From Lewinellaceae bacterium (GTDB lineage Bacteria; Bacteroidota; Bacteroidia; Chitinophagales; Saprospiraceae), in contig JACJYD010000001.1 of the NCBI GenBank assembly GCA_020636275.1, positions 868,001-932,000 on the forward strand: a stretch of DNA of 64,000 bases. The letters are read 5' to 3'. A program made the translations under genes and the position numbers. Positions 1-7,623 of this stretch are shown here, one piece after another. The notes beneath the pieces are model-generated. The model had not been told where the DNA came from. It did not search any database and was given only the letters and a program-made list of their open reading frames with translations. Position 1 is the stretch's first letter. Each line of letters opens with the position of its first letter.

Positions 1-3000
1 TCCGCGGCGTCCATGTGGAGGAGGAGACCGGAAAGGGTCGCGGGATCGATGGGATCGGGCAGATTCAGAGGGCGATAAGCCGATGCGTAATAGATCCCTG
101 CTCCGGCAGGAGGAACAAAGGCAACGCCCGTGTCCAGAGGAGTGCCGCAGGATGCCTGATCGTACCAGTAGTACTCGAGTTCCGGATCGGGATCCACGAC
201 CGTGAGCAAGGTGTCGGGGGTAAGCTCGAGTTGAGGCACCGGGGGCAGGGTGACGGCAAAGCCTTTGCGGTCGGCGCTCAGCGCGGCCTCGGCCGGATTG
301 CTTGCTCCAACGTAATAATTGCCCGAAGCATCGGGCCGGAAAGTAGTGCCTGTACTTAAAATTGCACTTCCGGCATCGTCGGGAAACCAGAAATAGTCAT
401 ACCCCGGGTCGGGATCTTCGACCTTAACCCCGCAAATACCGTCGGGAACCACCTTCAAGCCGGCAGCGATGAAGGGTTCGACCATCCCGATGGCCACCGT
501 ATCGGTCACGGCCATCTGGTTGGCGTCTTTTACGGTGAAAATGTATTCACCGGGCGCCAGCTCCAGGCGGGCGGACTGGTCTTGCACGTCTTCATTTCCC
601 GAAAACAGATCGGAGGAAAGCGACCCGATGAATTCCAGTTCCTGTAATTGAATGGAGCCGTCGCCGTGGTTTTGGGTGATGTAAAGGCGGTATTGGGAAA
701 AAGCAGCCGGCTCCGACAGGGCGAAAATGCGCTTTTCTCTGCGTTTGCTGAAGTCCTGGCCGCTGCGTTGGTCAAGCGTGGTCCAGTTTGTTCCGTTGTT
801 TGAGCCCTGGACCATCCAGTTTTTGGGATCCCTTTCCGGTACGTCGTCGCCACTGGTGATGGCATAGGCGTAGAGGGTTGAGCCGGACAGGTTTTTATAG
901 CTGATCCAGGCATTTTGGGAAACAAAATGCAGCCATTTGGTGTTCAGGTCATTGTCGAACGCATACTTGGGTAAATGCCCCCAGGTAGTGCCGCTGGCCT
1001 GGATGTTGGCTGTAGTGGTATCGGTCAGATCCCGGTAGGGGCGGTCGGCCCAGGTTATGGAATAGGGCGGGAGGCCTCCCTCGATGTCCAGGTAGATCCG
1101 GCCAGTGAAACGGGTCGTTTCAGAGTTGAAGACGGTTGGTTGTACCTGGAGTTCGTTTTGCACTGCGCTTAGGGAAATGGATTGGACGACCGAACACCCG
1201 GCTGGAGTGGTCACTTCGACCCAATACGTGCCGTCCTGTAGTCCGCTGATAGAGGCGGTTTGCTGCCCGGTCGACCATTGAAAGGTCAGGTTGTTGAGGT
1301 CATAGGGCTGGGTTTGCAGGCTAAGGGTCCAGACGCCGCCGGTGTATTCGGAGCAGATCTGGGGGAGAAGGAGGGGCGTTTGTTCAAGGGTGGCTTCAAT
1401 CTGAAGTCCACAGCCATTGTCATCAACGATGTCCAGGGCATATTCACCGGCGGCCAGGTTAGTAAGTGGTCCGGGAAAGGGGGCATTGTTTATGAAAATT
1501 TCATAAGGAGGCTGCCCTCCGGAAATGGCCGGATTGATGTTGCCGTTCGGCAAACCCGTGCAATCCGGATCCTGGAGTGTGTAGTCGACTGCCAGACCAT
1601 AGCTGCTTACATCGGTTTGGTCAATGGTCCAGCGCACTTCGCGGTAAGGTTTGGGGTAGGTTTCGGCGAATTTGGGATCGAATCGCACCAGGGAGTTGGT
1701 ATCGGTCACGGCAAATACCAGTTCGTAGGTATCGCAAGGACCAAAGGTCAGGTCGATCTCCTCTACGCCCGTGGCGATGACCTTTCCGTTGAGGATCCAC
1801 TGGTAGAGCTGGGTATTGGGATCGGGCTTCAGCACCTCGGCGGAGAAGTGGATGGTTTCAGCGCCCGTCACCTCCAGTTCGGTTTGAGCCGGAGAAAAAT
1901 CTTCGATCACGTTGACGTATTTGTACAGGTAGCAGATCACGCGTTGCACGCAGGGCGGACAGAGTTCCTGGCCGTAGCCTTCGCCAAACCCGCCGGCGCC
2001 CATGTAGCAGCCGCGTGCGGTAGGCCGGAAACATCCAAAGTAGTTGGTCAATGCTCCTTCGAAGGCGCCGATCTTATTGAGATATTGTTCCGTGTAGGGA
2101 GTCGGCAGTGGGGTGCCCGGCTCGATCCACAGCCGCCAGGGAATCTCGTCAACTACCGTGAAGCCGGTCGTGTTGCCGGATTCCCAGCAATTGCCGCCCG
2201 ACCATTCTCCGCTTGCCGTGTATTCATCGGGCAGTCCGGGCATGGTGTGACCGAATTCGTGCAGAAAGGTCTCCCAGCCCATACCGTACATTTTGCCGTC
2301 CCCTACGCGTTTTTCGCGGTTCAGTCCGGAGCCGCCTCCCCCGCCGTATTTGGTCGTGGAAAACCAGGTCACCCAGCCGGTTTCTTCATTTTCCCACGGT
2401 AGAAAAAGCGAGTCGCGCATGGACTGGATGATGTTGAAGGACCACCAGGTTTGATCGGAAGGCGCATCGGGCCACCAGGCGGCGTAGAGGTTGAAGAAAT
2501 TCCGGTACTGGGCGTAAGGCGCCTGGGCGAGGGAGTCGCCGAGGGTAAAGGCCCGGTACAAGTCGTCCTCATACATTTGGACGAACTCCGCCTGATTGGC
2601 GAAGTTGTTGTTCGGGTTCGGGATGCTCCGGTTTTGGATCACCCAGTTGATCCGGTTGTCTTTTGGTCCCGACCAGAGAATGGTATCGATCATTTGGACG
2701 TCGATCACCTCCTGCATGCTCATGCAGCTTCCGTCATCGACCGTGGCGAGGGGATTGAAATTCAGGCTGGCCGGATCTGTGCAACCGGGGATCGCGGGTT
2801 CGCAGCCTGTGGCATTGACTCCGAAATAGAAGTAGCCGAGGTTACCGCTTTCCAGGGCATAATCCAGGTTTTCACCGCCGAATGTGATGAGGAGATGACC
2901 CCCGTTCCAGCCATCGCCATAGCTATCCTCCGCTTTGATGGTGTAACAGCCGTCCGGAAGGCAGAGTAGGGTATCGTATGTCGTCCAGGAGGTTTGCGCC

Positions 3001-3170
3001 TGGAACGAGGCCTCGGTTCCGCCGGTTTCGTTTAGCAGCGTCCAGCTCAACTCTTCCCCCCAATCACCGGTGACGGTTTGGATCGTCACTTCCGTAAAGA
3101 GGCAGGGTTGTGACAAGACCGAAAAGGAGAGAAGCGCAAAGCAAAGAATAGACAGGATACGGAGATGCAT
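1..3170 (-). CDS. Large secreted M64-type metallopeptidase with discoidin and SprB-like domains (3' end outside window)
   Basis: The reading frame is open from the ATG at 3170 to the window edge, over 1,050 codons, so the C-terminus is missing. A signal peptide (MHLRILSILCFALLSFS) is followed by a jelly-roll-like region and a calcium-binding-type GCTDP...DDGSC motif common in secreted Bacteroidota proteins. The zinc site HEFGHTMPGLPDEY lies near 2205-2245 and fits the M64 (IgA-peptidase-like) pattern HExGH...DEY. Then come a SprB-like repeat (about 1500-1580), a discoidin (F5/8 type C) domain (about 640-990) and Ig-like segments, and the frame exits at an LLLHMDAA motif that usually opens a LamG-like domain. 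Probably an extracellular or surface protease; a T9SS tail is likely but lies outside the window. The substrate is unknown. Confidence 0.8.
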   Translation of the reverse strand, partial: MHLRILSILCFALLSFSVLSQPCLFTEVTIQTVTGDWGEELSWTLLNETGGTEASFQAQTSWTTYDTLLCLPDGCYTIKAEDSYGDGWNGGHLLITFGGENLDYALESGNLGYFYFGVNATGCEPAIPGCTDPASLNFNPLATVDDGSCMSMQEVIDVQMIDTILWSGPKDNRINWVIQNRSIPNPNNNFANQAEFVQMYEDDLYRAFTLGDSLAQAPYAQYRNFFNLYAAWWPDAPSDQTWWSFNIIQSMRDSLFLPWENEETGWVTWFSTTKYGGGGGSGLNREKRVGDGKMYGMGWETFLHEFGHTMPGLPDEYTASGEWSGGNCWESGNTTGFTVVDEIPWRLWIEPGTPLPTPYTEQYLNKIGAFEGALTNYFGCFRPTARGCYMGAGGFGEGYGQELCPPCVQRVICYLYKYVNVIEDFSPAQTELEVTGAETIHFSAEVLKPDPNTQLYQWILNGKVIATGVEEIDLTFGPCDTYELVFAVTDTNSLVRFDPKFAETYPKPYREVRWTIDQTDVSSYGLAVDYTLQDPDCTGLPNGNINPAISGGQPPYEIFINNAPFPGPLTNLAAGEYALDIVDDNGCGLQIEATLEQTPLLLPQICSEYTGGVWTLSLQTQPYDLNNLTFQWSTGQQTASISGLQDGTYWVEVTTPAGCSVVQSISLSAVQNELQVQPTVFNSETTRFTGRIYLDIEGGLPPYSITWADRPYRDLTDTTTANIQASGTTWGHLPKYAFDNDLNTKWLHFVSQNAWISYKNLSGSTLYAYAITSGDDVPERDPKNWMVQGSNNGTNWTTLDQRSGQDFSKRREKRIFALSEPAAFSQYRLYITQNHGDGSIQLQELEFIGSLSSDLFSGNEDVQDQSARLELAPGEYIFTVKDANQMAVTDTVAIGMVEPFIAAGLKVVPDGICGVKVEDPDPGYDYFWFPDDAGSAILSTGTTFRPDASGNYYVGASNPAEAALSADRKGFAVTLPPVPQLELTPDTLLTVVDPDPELEYYWYDQASCGTPLDTGVAFVPPAGAGIYYASAYRPLNLPDPIDPATLSGLLLHMDAA

Positions 3171-3312
3171 GGCGAGTTGGTTTGGTGATAAATATAGGAA
3201 ATTTAGGGCTTTTTGGAGTGCGGCTTGAAATGGAGAGTGGTGGAAGGATAGAAACAGGGTGCAGAAAGTGAGGAACAATAGCCTGTTTGACGAAAAAACA
3301 ATATATTGTCTT

Positions 3313-4380
3313 ATGACACTTGAAGATCTGGGATATAATGATGAACTGGAAAGATATCGAAGCGAAAACAACCTGAATTCCTTTGAGGTAGGCAGGGTCG
3401 TTTCTGAACACAAAGAAAGATATATTGTCAAAACGATTGATAAGGAATACGATGCCGAAATAATCGGAAACCTGCGATTTTCGGCACAGGAAAGGGCTGA
3501 TTTCCCGGCTGTTGGCGATTGGGTTGCCATTTCGGAATATGATAATAACAAAGGATTGATCCATCAGATATTCCCGAGGTATACCCTTATTGAAAGAAAA
3601 GCGGTCGGGAAACAGGGGGACAAGCAGATCATTGCCGCAAATATAGATTATGCATTTATCGTGCAATCGGTCGACAGAGATTTCAATATTAACAGGCTAG
3701 AAAGATACCTGACCATTTGCCATGCATCAAATGTAGCGCCTATTATTGTCCTGAATAAAATCGACCTGATCACGGCGGAAGAATTGGGCGATTTGATCTC
3801 AAAAGTGGAGGACCGGATAAAAAAAGCACCATTATTGGCCATCAGTAATGAAACCCGGGAAGGGATTGACAAACTGAGAGAGCGGATTGAAAAAGGAAAG
3901 ACGTATTGTTTATTGGGATCTTCGGGGGTCGGAAAATCAAGCCTGCTGAATAATCTGCTGGGAAAAGAGCGGATGAAAACGAATGCGATCAGTGAAAGTA
4001 CCCAAAAGGGACGCCACGTTACCAGTCACAGGGAGCTTATTGTTCTTGAGAATGGGGGTATTATCATTGACAACCCGGGAATGAGGGAAGTTGGGATCGC
4101 AGATTCAGAAAGCGGTTTGGAGGTCACATTCGAACCCATCTTCGAATTGTCGAAAGAATGCAAGTTTAAGGATTGCACCCATACCAATGAAATTGGATGT
4201 GCGGTTTTAGCAGCCATTGAAAACGGCGAGATCGATGAAGTGTTGTATGAGAACTATCTGAAAATGCAACGGGAACGAGAGCACTTTGAATCCACAGCAG
4301 TTGAAAAGCGGAGAAAAGACAAAGCTTTCGGAAAAATGGTAAAAAGCTTTAAGAAGATAAAGGGCGAAAAGAAATTTTGA
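3313..4380 (+). CDS. rsgA: Ribosome small subunit-dependent GTPase A
   Basis: RsgA (YjeQ/YloQ) is a circularly permuted GTPase acting in late 30S subunit maturation. The 355-residue protein has an OB-fold N-terminal part, G4 NKID before the P-loop GSSGVGKSSL and G3 DNPG, which is the permuted order diagnostic of the family, and a C-terminal zinc motif CKFKDCTHTNEIGC. The ATG at 3313 (MTLEDLGY) matches the usual start; an in-frame upstream start at 3259 would add 18 atypical residues. The gene is visibly more AT-rich than its neighbours and stands alone between the peptidase and an intergenic repeat, which may mean recent acquisition or a second rsgA paralog in the genome. Confidence 0.92.
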   Translation: MTLEDLGYNDELERYRSENNLNSFEVGRVVSEHKERYIVKTIDKEYDAEIIGNLRFSAQERADFPAVGDWVAISEYDNNKGLIHQIFPRYTLIERKAVGKQGDKQIIAANIDYAFIVQSVDRDFNINRLERYLTICHASNVAPIIVLNKIDLITAEELGDLISKVEDRIKKAPLLAISNETREGIDKLRERIEKGKTYCLLGSSGVGKSSLLNNLLGKERMKTNAISESTQKGRHVTSHRELIVLENGGIIIDNPGMREVGIADSESGLEVTFEPIFELSKECKFKDCTHTNEIGCAVLAAIENGEIDEVLYENYLKMQREREHFESTAVEKRRKDKAFGKMVKSFKKIKGEKKF

Positions 4381-4747
4381 TCTGAAAGAACTGATGGTGT
4401 TTCGGACTACTTGAGCATTTTGGCGTTACGGGGCGTTTTTCCTCCCCCACCCTTCGGTCGACCCCTCCAAAGGGGTACATGTTTGTGCAAAACTCACTGC
4501 CGTCAAACTTCACTTGGCCATTTTGCGAAGCTCAGAATAATGATTCAGCATTTAGAAATGGCACGTCCATGTGTACCCCTTTGGAGGGGTCGACCGAAGG
4601 GAGGGGGAGGAAAACCCTTTGCGTCCCTGAATTTTCAGCAAAAATGCATTGTAAGAAGGCTTCAAAATTGGGGGGGCGGGGCCATTTCACATAACCTCAA
4701 GAAACAATCCTGAGACCCATCGAGGCAATCCTGCCACAAAATCCCAA
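4381..4747. repeat. Gene-free region with a long inverted repeat
   Basis: No convincing gene lies here. Two arms of about 42 bases, near 4436-4480 and 4570-4617, are near-perfect reverse complements (core CTTCGGTCGACCCCTCCAAA). They are separated by about 90 bases. Short frames crossing the repeat are repeat-encoded and lack family features. The arms could fold as a long stem-loop in RNA or represent a mobile intergenic element; which is unclear. Confidence 0.7.
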
Positions 4748-4748
4748 T

Positions 4749-4781
4749 AAAAAAGGGCCCTCGTGTATCTCACGAAGACCC
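4749..4781 (-). terminator. Intrinsic terminator of the split tRNA gene
   Basis: On the minus strand an 11-bp stem (GGGTCTTCGTG with CACGAGGGCCC, including G-U pairs) closes an AGATA loop and is followed by six or more T residues. It lies 19 bases past the tRNA 3' end. Confidence 0.8.
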
Positions 4782-5029
4782 TAGTCGTTTCATTAGAGGT
4801 GGTCCCTGCAGGGCTCGAACCTGCGACCCTCTGATTCCCCTTCCAACGCTTTCACGATGGGGTAGGACTATATCACCACCATATCCCGATCAAAAGTCGG
4901 GACTTAGGCGGGGGGCGTTCTGGGAGGGCTTATTGGTTGGTTATCCTCACCCTCTAGTCTCTGCACCTTCCAGGTTACAACAAAAACCATTCACCTGGCT
5001 TGGCTCAGGATTGCCATCAGCGCGACCTG

Positions 5030-5491
5030 TTAAGGTTTCCCTGAATTAACCCCCTTCGCACCCACTGGTTTCCCAATGGGGGCACCATTGGTAATTCTTA
5101 AAACATTTTGAATGGAAAGCTCTGGATTATGCTCTTCAAAGTGGCAATTTGCACAAAGTAAAATGCATTTCTTGGCTTCTCTTTGAATTGATTCCCAATT
5201 TTTATTGGAAAGAACTCTTGCATCTAACTTGAAATGCTTCTTAGTAGGATTCAAATGATGGAATTGAAGAGCAGAGAGATTACCTTGATACCCACATTTA
5301 CAACATTTTCCACCCATTATTTCCACCAATTTCAGTTTCCTGCGTAGCGCTCTCAATGTCTGGGAGTGATACGTATTAGGTTGGAATTTAACACGGTGGT
5401 AATGATGCTTTTGCTTGCAGGCGTTGCTGCAATACTTCTGCTTCTGGCCACTCAAATGAGTTTCACAAACCACGCAAACTTTATCTTTCAT
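5030..5491 (-). CDS. Intron-encoded HNH homing endonuclease
   Basis: The 153-residue protein has an N-terminal zinc-finger-like CVVCE...KYCSNACKQ and an HNH nuclease core, CCKCGYQ...LQFHHLNP...ILLCANCHFEEH, with paired cysteines for structural zinc and the HH catalytic motif. It lies wholly inside the group I intron, so it probably cuts intronless tRNA(CAU) alleles and drives homing. Its last codons (GKP-stop) run into the conserved ribozyme strand CAGGGAAACCT, so coding and catalytic RNA overlap. The ATG sits in a predicted 10-bp hairpin (5480-5515). The C-terminal stretch NGAPIGKPVGAKGV is low in complexity and may be an adaptation to that overlap. Confidence 0.88.
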   Translation of the reverse strand: MKDKVCVVCETHLSGQKQKYCSNACKQKHHYHRVKFQPNTYHSQTLRALRRKLKLVEIMGGKCCKCGYQGNLSALQFHHLNPTKKHFKLDARVLSNKNWESIQREAKKCILLCANCHFEEHNPELSIQNVLRITNGAPIGKPVGAKGVNSGKP

Positions 5492-5515
5492 CGAAAAAAT
5501 TTAACGAAAGATAAA
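5480..5515 (-). promoter_or_regulatory. Hairpin enclosing the HNH start codon
   Basis: TTTATCTTTC and GAAAGATAAA (minus strand) are perfect 10-bp complements flanking a 16-base loop. The G of the HNH start codon is the first base of the downstream arm, so the hairpin would restrict translation initiation. It could also serve as a peripheral (P2-like) stem of the intron. Confidence 0.5.
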
Positions 5516-5599
5516 ACAAAATGTTTTCTTTTCAAAGAACTACCCTTCGATGAGTCAGATGCTCTAACCGGCTGAGCTAAGGGACCTCTTTTGGTGGTG

Positions 5600-5607
5600 C
5601 AAAAATA
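5600..5607 (-). promoter_or_regulatory. -7 promoter element of the split tRNA
   Basis: TATTTTTG on the minus strand matches the Bacteroidota -7 motif TAnnTTTG and ends 13 bases before the mature tRNA 5' end. No clear -33 TTTG is seen. Confidence 0.5.
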
Positions 5608-5679
5608 CACTTTTCATTGGCGTTGTGCAAGCGGGAAATTTTGTATCTTTCCAACAGCTCCAAAACAACAATCTCTACT

Positions 5680-6747
5680 ATGCGAAATCACCTCGTCCTT
5701 TTACTCCTCTTCCTTTGCGCCGGACTCGTGGCGCAAGAGCGCATCGCGCTCGACAACCCCTCTTTCGAAGATGCGCCCCAGGCGGGCAAGGCGCCCCAAG
5801 GCTGGGATAATTGCGGCCCGCCCGACCAGACGCCCCCGGATGTGCATCCCAACGATCTGCCGCCTTACCATTTTTTCGGGGTCAATATGCGGCCCGATGA
5901 TGGCTGGTCGTACCTGGGTATGGCGGTTCGGGAGAACGGAACCTGGGAATCGGTCGGCCAAAAACTGGCAACGCCTCTCCAGGCCAATACCGATTACCTG
6001 TTCAGCTTGTTCCTGGCCCGCTCGGAGATCTATTACAGCGGCAGCCGGGGTGAGATCGATTTCTCCCGGGGCGGCGTGCTCCGCATCTGGGGCGGCGACG
6101 CACCCTGCGAAAAAGGAGAACTCCTCGCCCTGACCGTGCCGGTCGACAATGTGCGCTGGCTGGAATATGTTTTTACCCTCCGGCCCACTCAATCCTGGAC
6201 GTACCTCACTTTCGAGGCGTTCTACGCAAATGACCGGTTTTACAACGGGCATGTGCTGTTGGACAATTGCTCCGACCTGGTGCCGATGCCGAAAGTGCCT
6301 TCCCGCGAAGACCTCGAAGCGATGGATCCCCAAGGACTCGAAACGGTTATTTTTTCCACCGTCGACAAATTCCGGGAAGTGGGCCTGTTGCAGGATTTGA
6401 CGGAGGTTCCTCATATGGGCGTTTGCTATAAAACCCACGAGTTTGAAAAGCAGGTGGCCGAATCCGGCCTGCGCCGCCTGGTTATGAATACTTCGTTCGA
6501 AGACCTGAGCGCCCTCATTCGCTCTCTGGAGGCGATCCTGCTGGTGAAGAACCTGGCTTTGCTGAAGGAAACCACCCGCCTGTCGTTGCTGGATAGCAAG
6601 GAGATCAGCCCGGAAGAATACCAGTATTTCGAACGCGCGGATACAACCTTCCGGGAAAATGAAGCGGTGGAGTCCATCCGGTCAAAACGGCTGGAGTACA
6701 TCCAGTTGCACCGCGGAGAGATCATTGATGAGATAACCGGATTGTGA
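5680..6747 (+). CDS. Secreted protein with N-terminal carbohydrate-binding-like domain
   Basis: A 355-residue protein with a clear signal peptide (MRNHLVLLLLFLCAGLVAQ). The mature N-terminus starts with the LDNPSFED motif typical of secreted Bacteroidota modules with a carbohydrate-binding (CBM-like) beta-sandwich; residues 25-210 look all-beta and rich in Trp and Tyr. The C-terminal third is charged and helical and shows no domain I recognise. No T9SS tail is present. The start at 5680 is chosen because the signal peptide begins there; a TATCTTTC motif about 30 bases upstream resembles a -7 element. Function unknown; periplasmic or cell-surface location inferred. Confidence 0.75.
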   Translation: MRNHLVLLLLFLCAGLVAQERIALDNPSFEDAPQAGKAPQGWDNCGPPDQTPPDVHPNDLPPYHFFGVNMRPDDGWSYLGMAVRENGTWESVGQKLATPLQANTDYLFSLFLARSEIYYSGSRGEIDFSRGGVLRIWGGDAPCEKGELLALTVPVDNVRWLEYVFTLRPTQSWTYLTFEAFYANDRFYNGHVLLDNCSDLVPMPKVPSREDLEAMDPQGLETVIFSTVDKFREVGLLQDLTEVPHMGVCYKTHEFEKQVAESGLRRLVMNTSFEDLSALIRSLEAILLVKNLALLKETTRLSLLDSKEISPEEYQYFERADTTFRENEAVESIRSKRLEYIQLHRGEIIDEITGL

Positions 6748-6790
6748 TTTGACCTGGGAAGAGTCCTTACTTTTTTGAGTAAAATAGAAT

Positions 6791-6825
6791 CCACCGCGAC
6801 GACGCGACGGACGCAACGTTGGTCC
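6791..6825 (+). repeat. Solo copy of the GACGACGC repeat family
   Basis: ACCGCGACGACGCGACGGACGCAACGT resembles both arms of the inverted pair at 18048-18158 but stands alone here, between the secreted protein and trmB. A pyrimidine-rich CTCC repeat follows at about 6848-6900. Confidence 0.6.
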
Positions 6826-6847
6826 GCCCATTTTCAAGGTATTCAGT

Positions 6848-6900
6848 GATCCCCCCTCCTCCCTGCTCCCTCCTCCCTCATCCTTCACCCTTCACCCTTC
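6848..6900. repeat. Pyrimidine-rich CTCCCT/CTTCACC tandem tract
   Basis: Short imperfect units (CTCCCTGCTCCCTCCTCCCT, then CACCCTT) run up to the 3' end of trmB, including its last codons. Similar tracts occur at 54562-54597 and 55043-55113. Confidence 0.7.
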
Positions 6901-7580
6901 ACCTCAAACCGCACATACTTAATCCTCCTCCCTTCCGCCAAATGCATCTTCTCGTACGTCGTTTTTAGCTCCAGCTCTTTCATGGGCAGGGGCTTGGCGT
7001 AAATGTCGTCGTCGTGATAAAGAAGCTGGAAATCGGTGCGGCCGGCGAGCACCTCCAGGGTGTATTCGTAGAGGGTCGGGTCGTCGGTCTTGAGGTGAAG
7101 GAGGCCGCCGGGCTGGAGGATCTTTTTGTATTCCTCGAGGAAAAGGGGCGCGGTGAGCCGCCGGTTGGGACTGTTGAGAAAAGGATCGGGGAAGGTGATC
7201 CAGATCTCACTGATCTCTCCGGGGGCGAAGAAGTAGGAGATCAATTCGATGCGGGTGCGCAGGAAGGCGACGTTTTCGAGCTTCCCGGCCAGTGCTTTTC
7301 GAGCGCCTTTCCAGATGCGGGCTCCTTTGACGTCGACACCGATGAAATGGCGTTGGGGGTAGTGTTGGGCGAGCCCCAGGGTATACTCGCCCCCGCCGCA
7401 AGCCAGTTCGAGGGTAATGGGGTGGTCGGCGCCGAAATGGCGTTCGTTCCAATGCCCCTTCAGTTCGATCGGCTCGCCGTTGATGCCGGTCAGCTCGGGC
7501 TCCTTGAATGAGAAGTTCTCGAAGACGTTGGGGAAGGTCAGGAGCTCGGAGAATTTCTGGAGTTTGTTTCGTTTACTCAT
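6885..7580 (-). CDS. trmB: tRNA (guanine-N7-)-methyltransferase
   Basis: TrmB makes m7G46 in tRNA variable loops using S-adenosylmethionine. The 231-residue protein begins MSKRNKLQKFSELL, the usual Bacteroidota start (ATG at 7580); a TTG at 7625 would only read through a hairpin. Family motifs are visible: LELACGGGEYTLGLA (SAM site), FIGVDVKGARIW, ISEIWITFPDPF (the diagnostic PDPW/F loop) and LHLKTDD. The C-terminal YEKMHLAEGRRIKYVRF matches the conserved TxYE...G..I end. The gene's 3' end falls inside a simple repeat, slightly altering the last residues (VKGEG). It is transcribed the same way as the upstream hydrolase but separated from it by a strong palindrome. Confidence 0.93.
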   Translation of the reverse strand: MSKRNKLQKFSELLTFPNVFENFSFKEPELTGINGEPIELKGHWNERHFGADHPITLELACGGGEYTLGLAQHYPQRHFIGVDVKGARIWKGARKALAGKLENVAFLRTRIELISYFFAPGEISEIWITFPDPFLNSPNRRLTAPLFLEEYKKILQPGGLLHLKTDDPTLYEYTLEVLAGRTDFQLLYHDDDIYAKPLPMKELELKTTYEKMHLAEGRRIKYVRFEVKGEG

Positions 7581-7589
7581 GGTTATTTT

Positions 7590-7623
7590 GAGAGTAAAGC
7601 CGATTGCAATCGGCTTTACTCTC
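7590..7623. terminator. 34-bp perfect palindrome between hydrolase and trmB
   Basis: GAGAGTAAAGCCGATT and its exact reverse complement meet around GC. The palindrome overlaps the stop codon (7622-7624) of the minus-strand hydrolase and ends 9 bases before the trmB start. No long T run follows, so it may be an mRNA-stabilising or attenuating hairpin rather than a full terminator. Confidence 0.6.

Larger units (their letters stand above)
4837..5549 (-). ncRNA. Group I (IC3-like) self-splicing intron in tRNA anticodon loop
   Basis: The element begins directly after U36 and ends with G (omega-G, 4837), as group I introns do. The 5' exon end can form P1 with intron GUAGUU, giving the U-G splice-site wobble, with one bulged C. 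The core matches the cyanobacterial tRNA-Leu and Azoarcus-type IC3 introns: CAGGGAAACCT (about 5033-5043), GGCAATCCTGAGCCAAGCC (4997-5015, P4-P6), GTGCAGAGACTAGAGG (4951-4966, P3/P7) and ATAGTCC (4865-4871, P7 3' strand). The HNH endonuclease reading frame occupies the region between P1 and the core. Predicted product: a ribozyme that excises itself and ligates the tRNA halves. Confidence 0.88.
4800..5586 (-). tRNA. tRNA with CAU anticodon (probably tRNA-Ile2), split by a group I intron
   Basis: The 5' exon is 5586-5550 and the 3' exon 4836-4800. Joined, they form a canonical 74-nt cloverleaf: acceptor GGTCCCT/AGGGACC, D-stem GCTC/GAGC, anticodon stem TCTGA/TCAGA around loop CTCATAA, T-stem GCAGG/CCTGC and discriminator A. 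CCA is not encoded (ACCT). The break lies between U36 and A37. The G1-C72 pair and weak anticodon stem exclude initiator tRNA. Acceptor pairs C4-G69 and C5-G68 and the overall resemblance to E. coli tRNA-Ile2 favour Ile2 (decoding AUA after lysidine modification by TilS), but elongator Met is not excluded. A -7 motif lies at 5600-5607 and a terminator at 4749-4781. Confidence 0.88.

Noticed and set aside
1260..2402. 380-aa plus-strand ORF opposite the M64 peptidase
   Set aside because: The minus strand encodes a continuous protein with a signal peptide and zinc site through the same region.
4411..4713. 100-aa ORF in the rsgA-tRNA gap
   Set aside because: Encoded by the inverted repeat arms, no family features, Pro/Gly/Arg-rich.
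4837..5553. Alternative splice sites giving tRNA-Pro(GGG) (5' exon ending at U33)
   Set aside because: It also yields a 7-base loop and a terminal G, but U33 would pair with A rather than G in P1, and the CAU form resembles tRNA-Ile2 and the known Azoarcus insertion site better.
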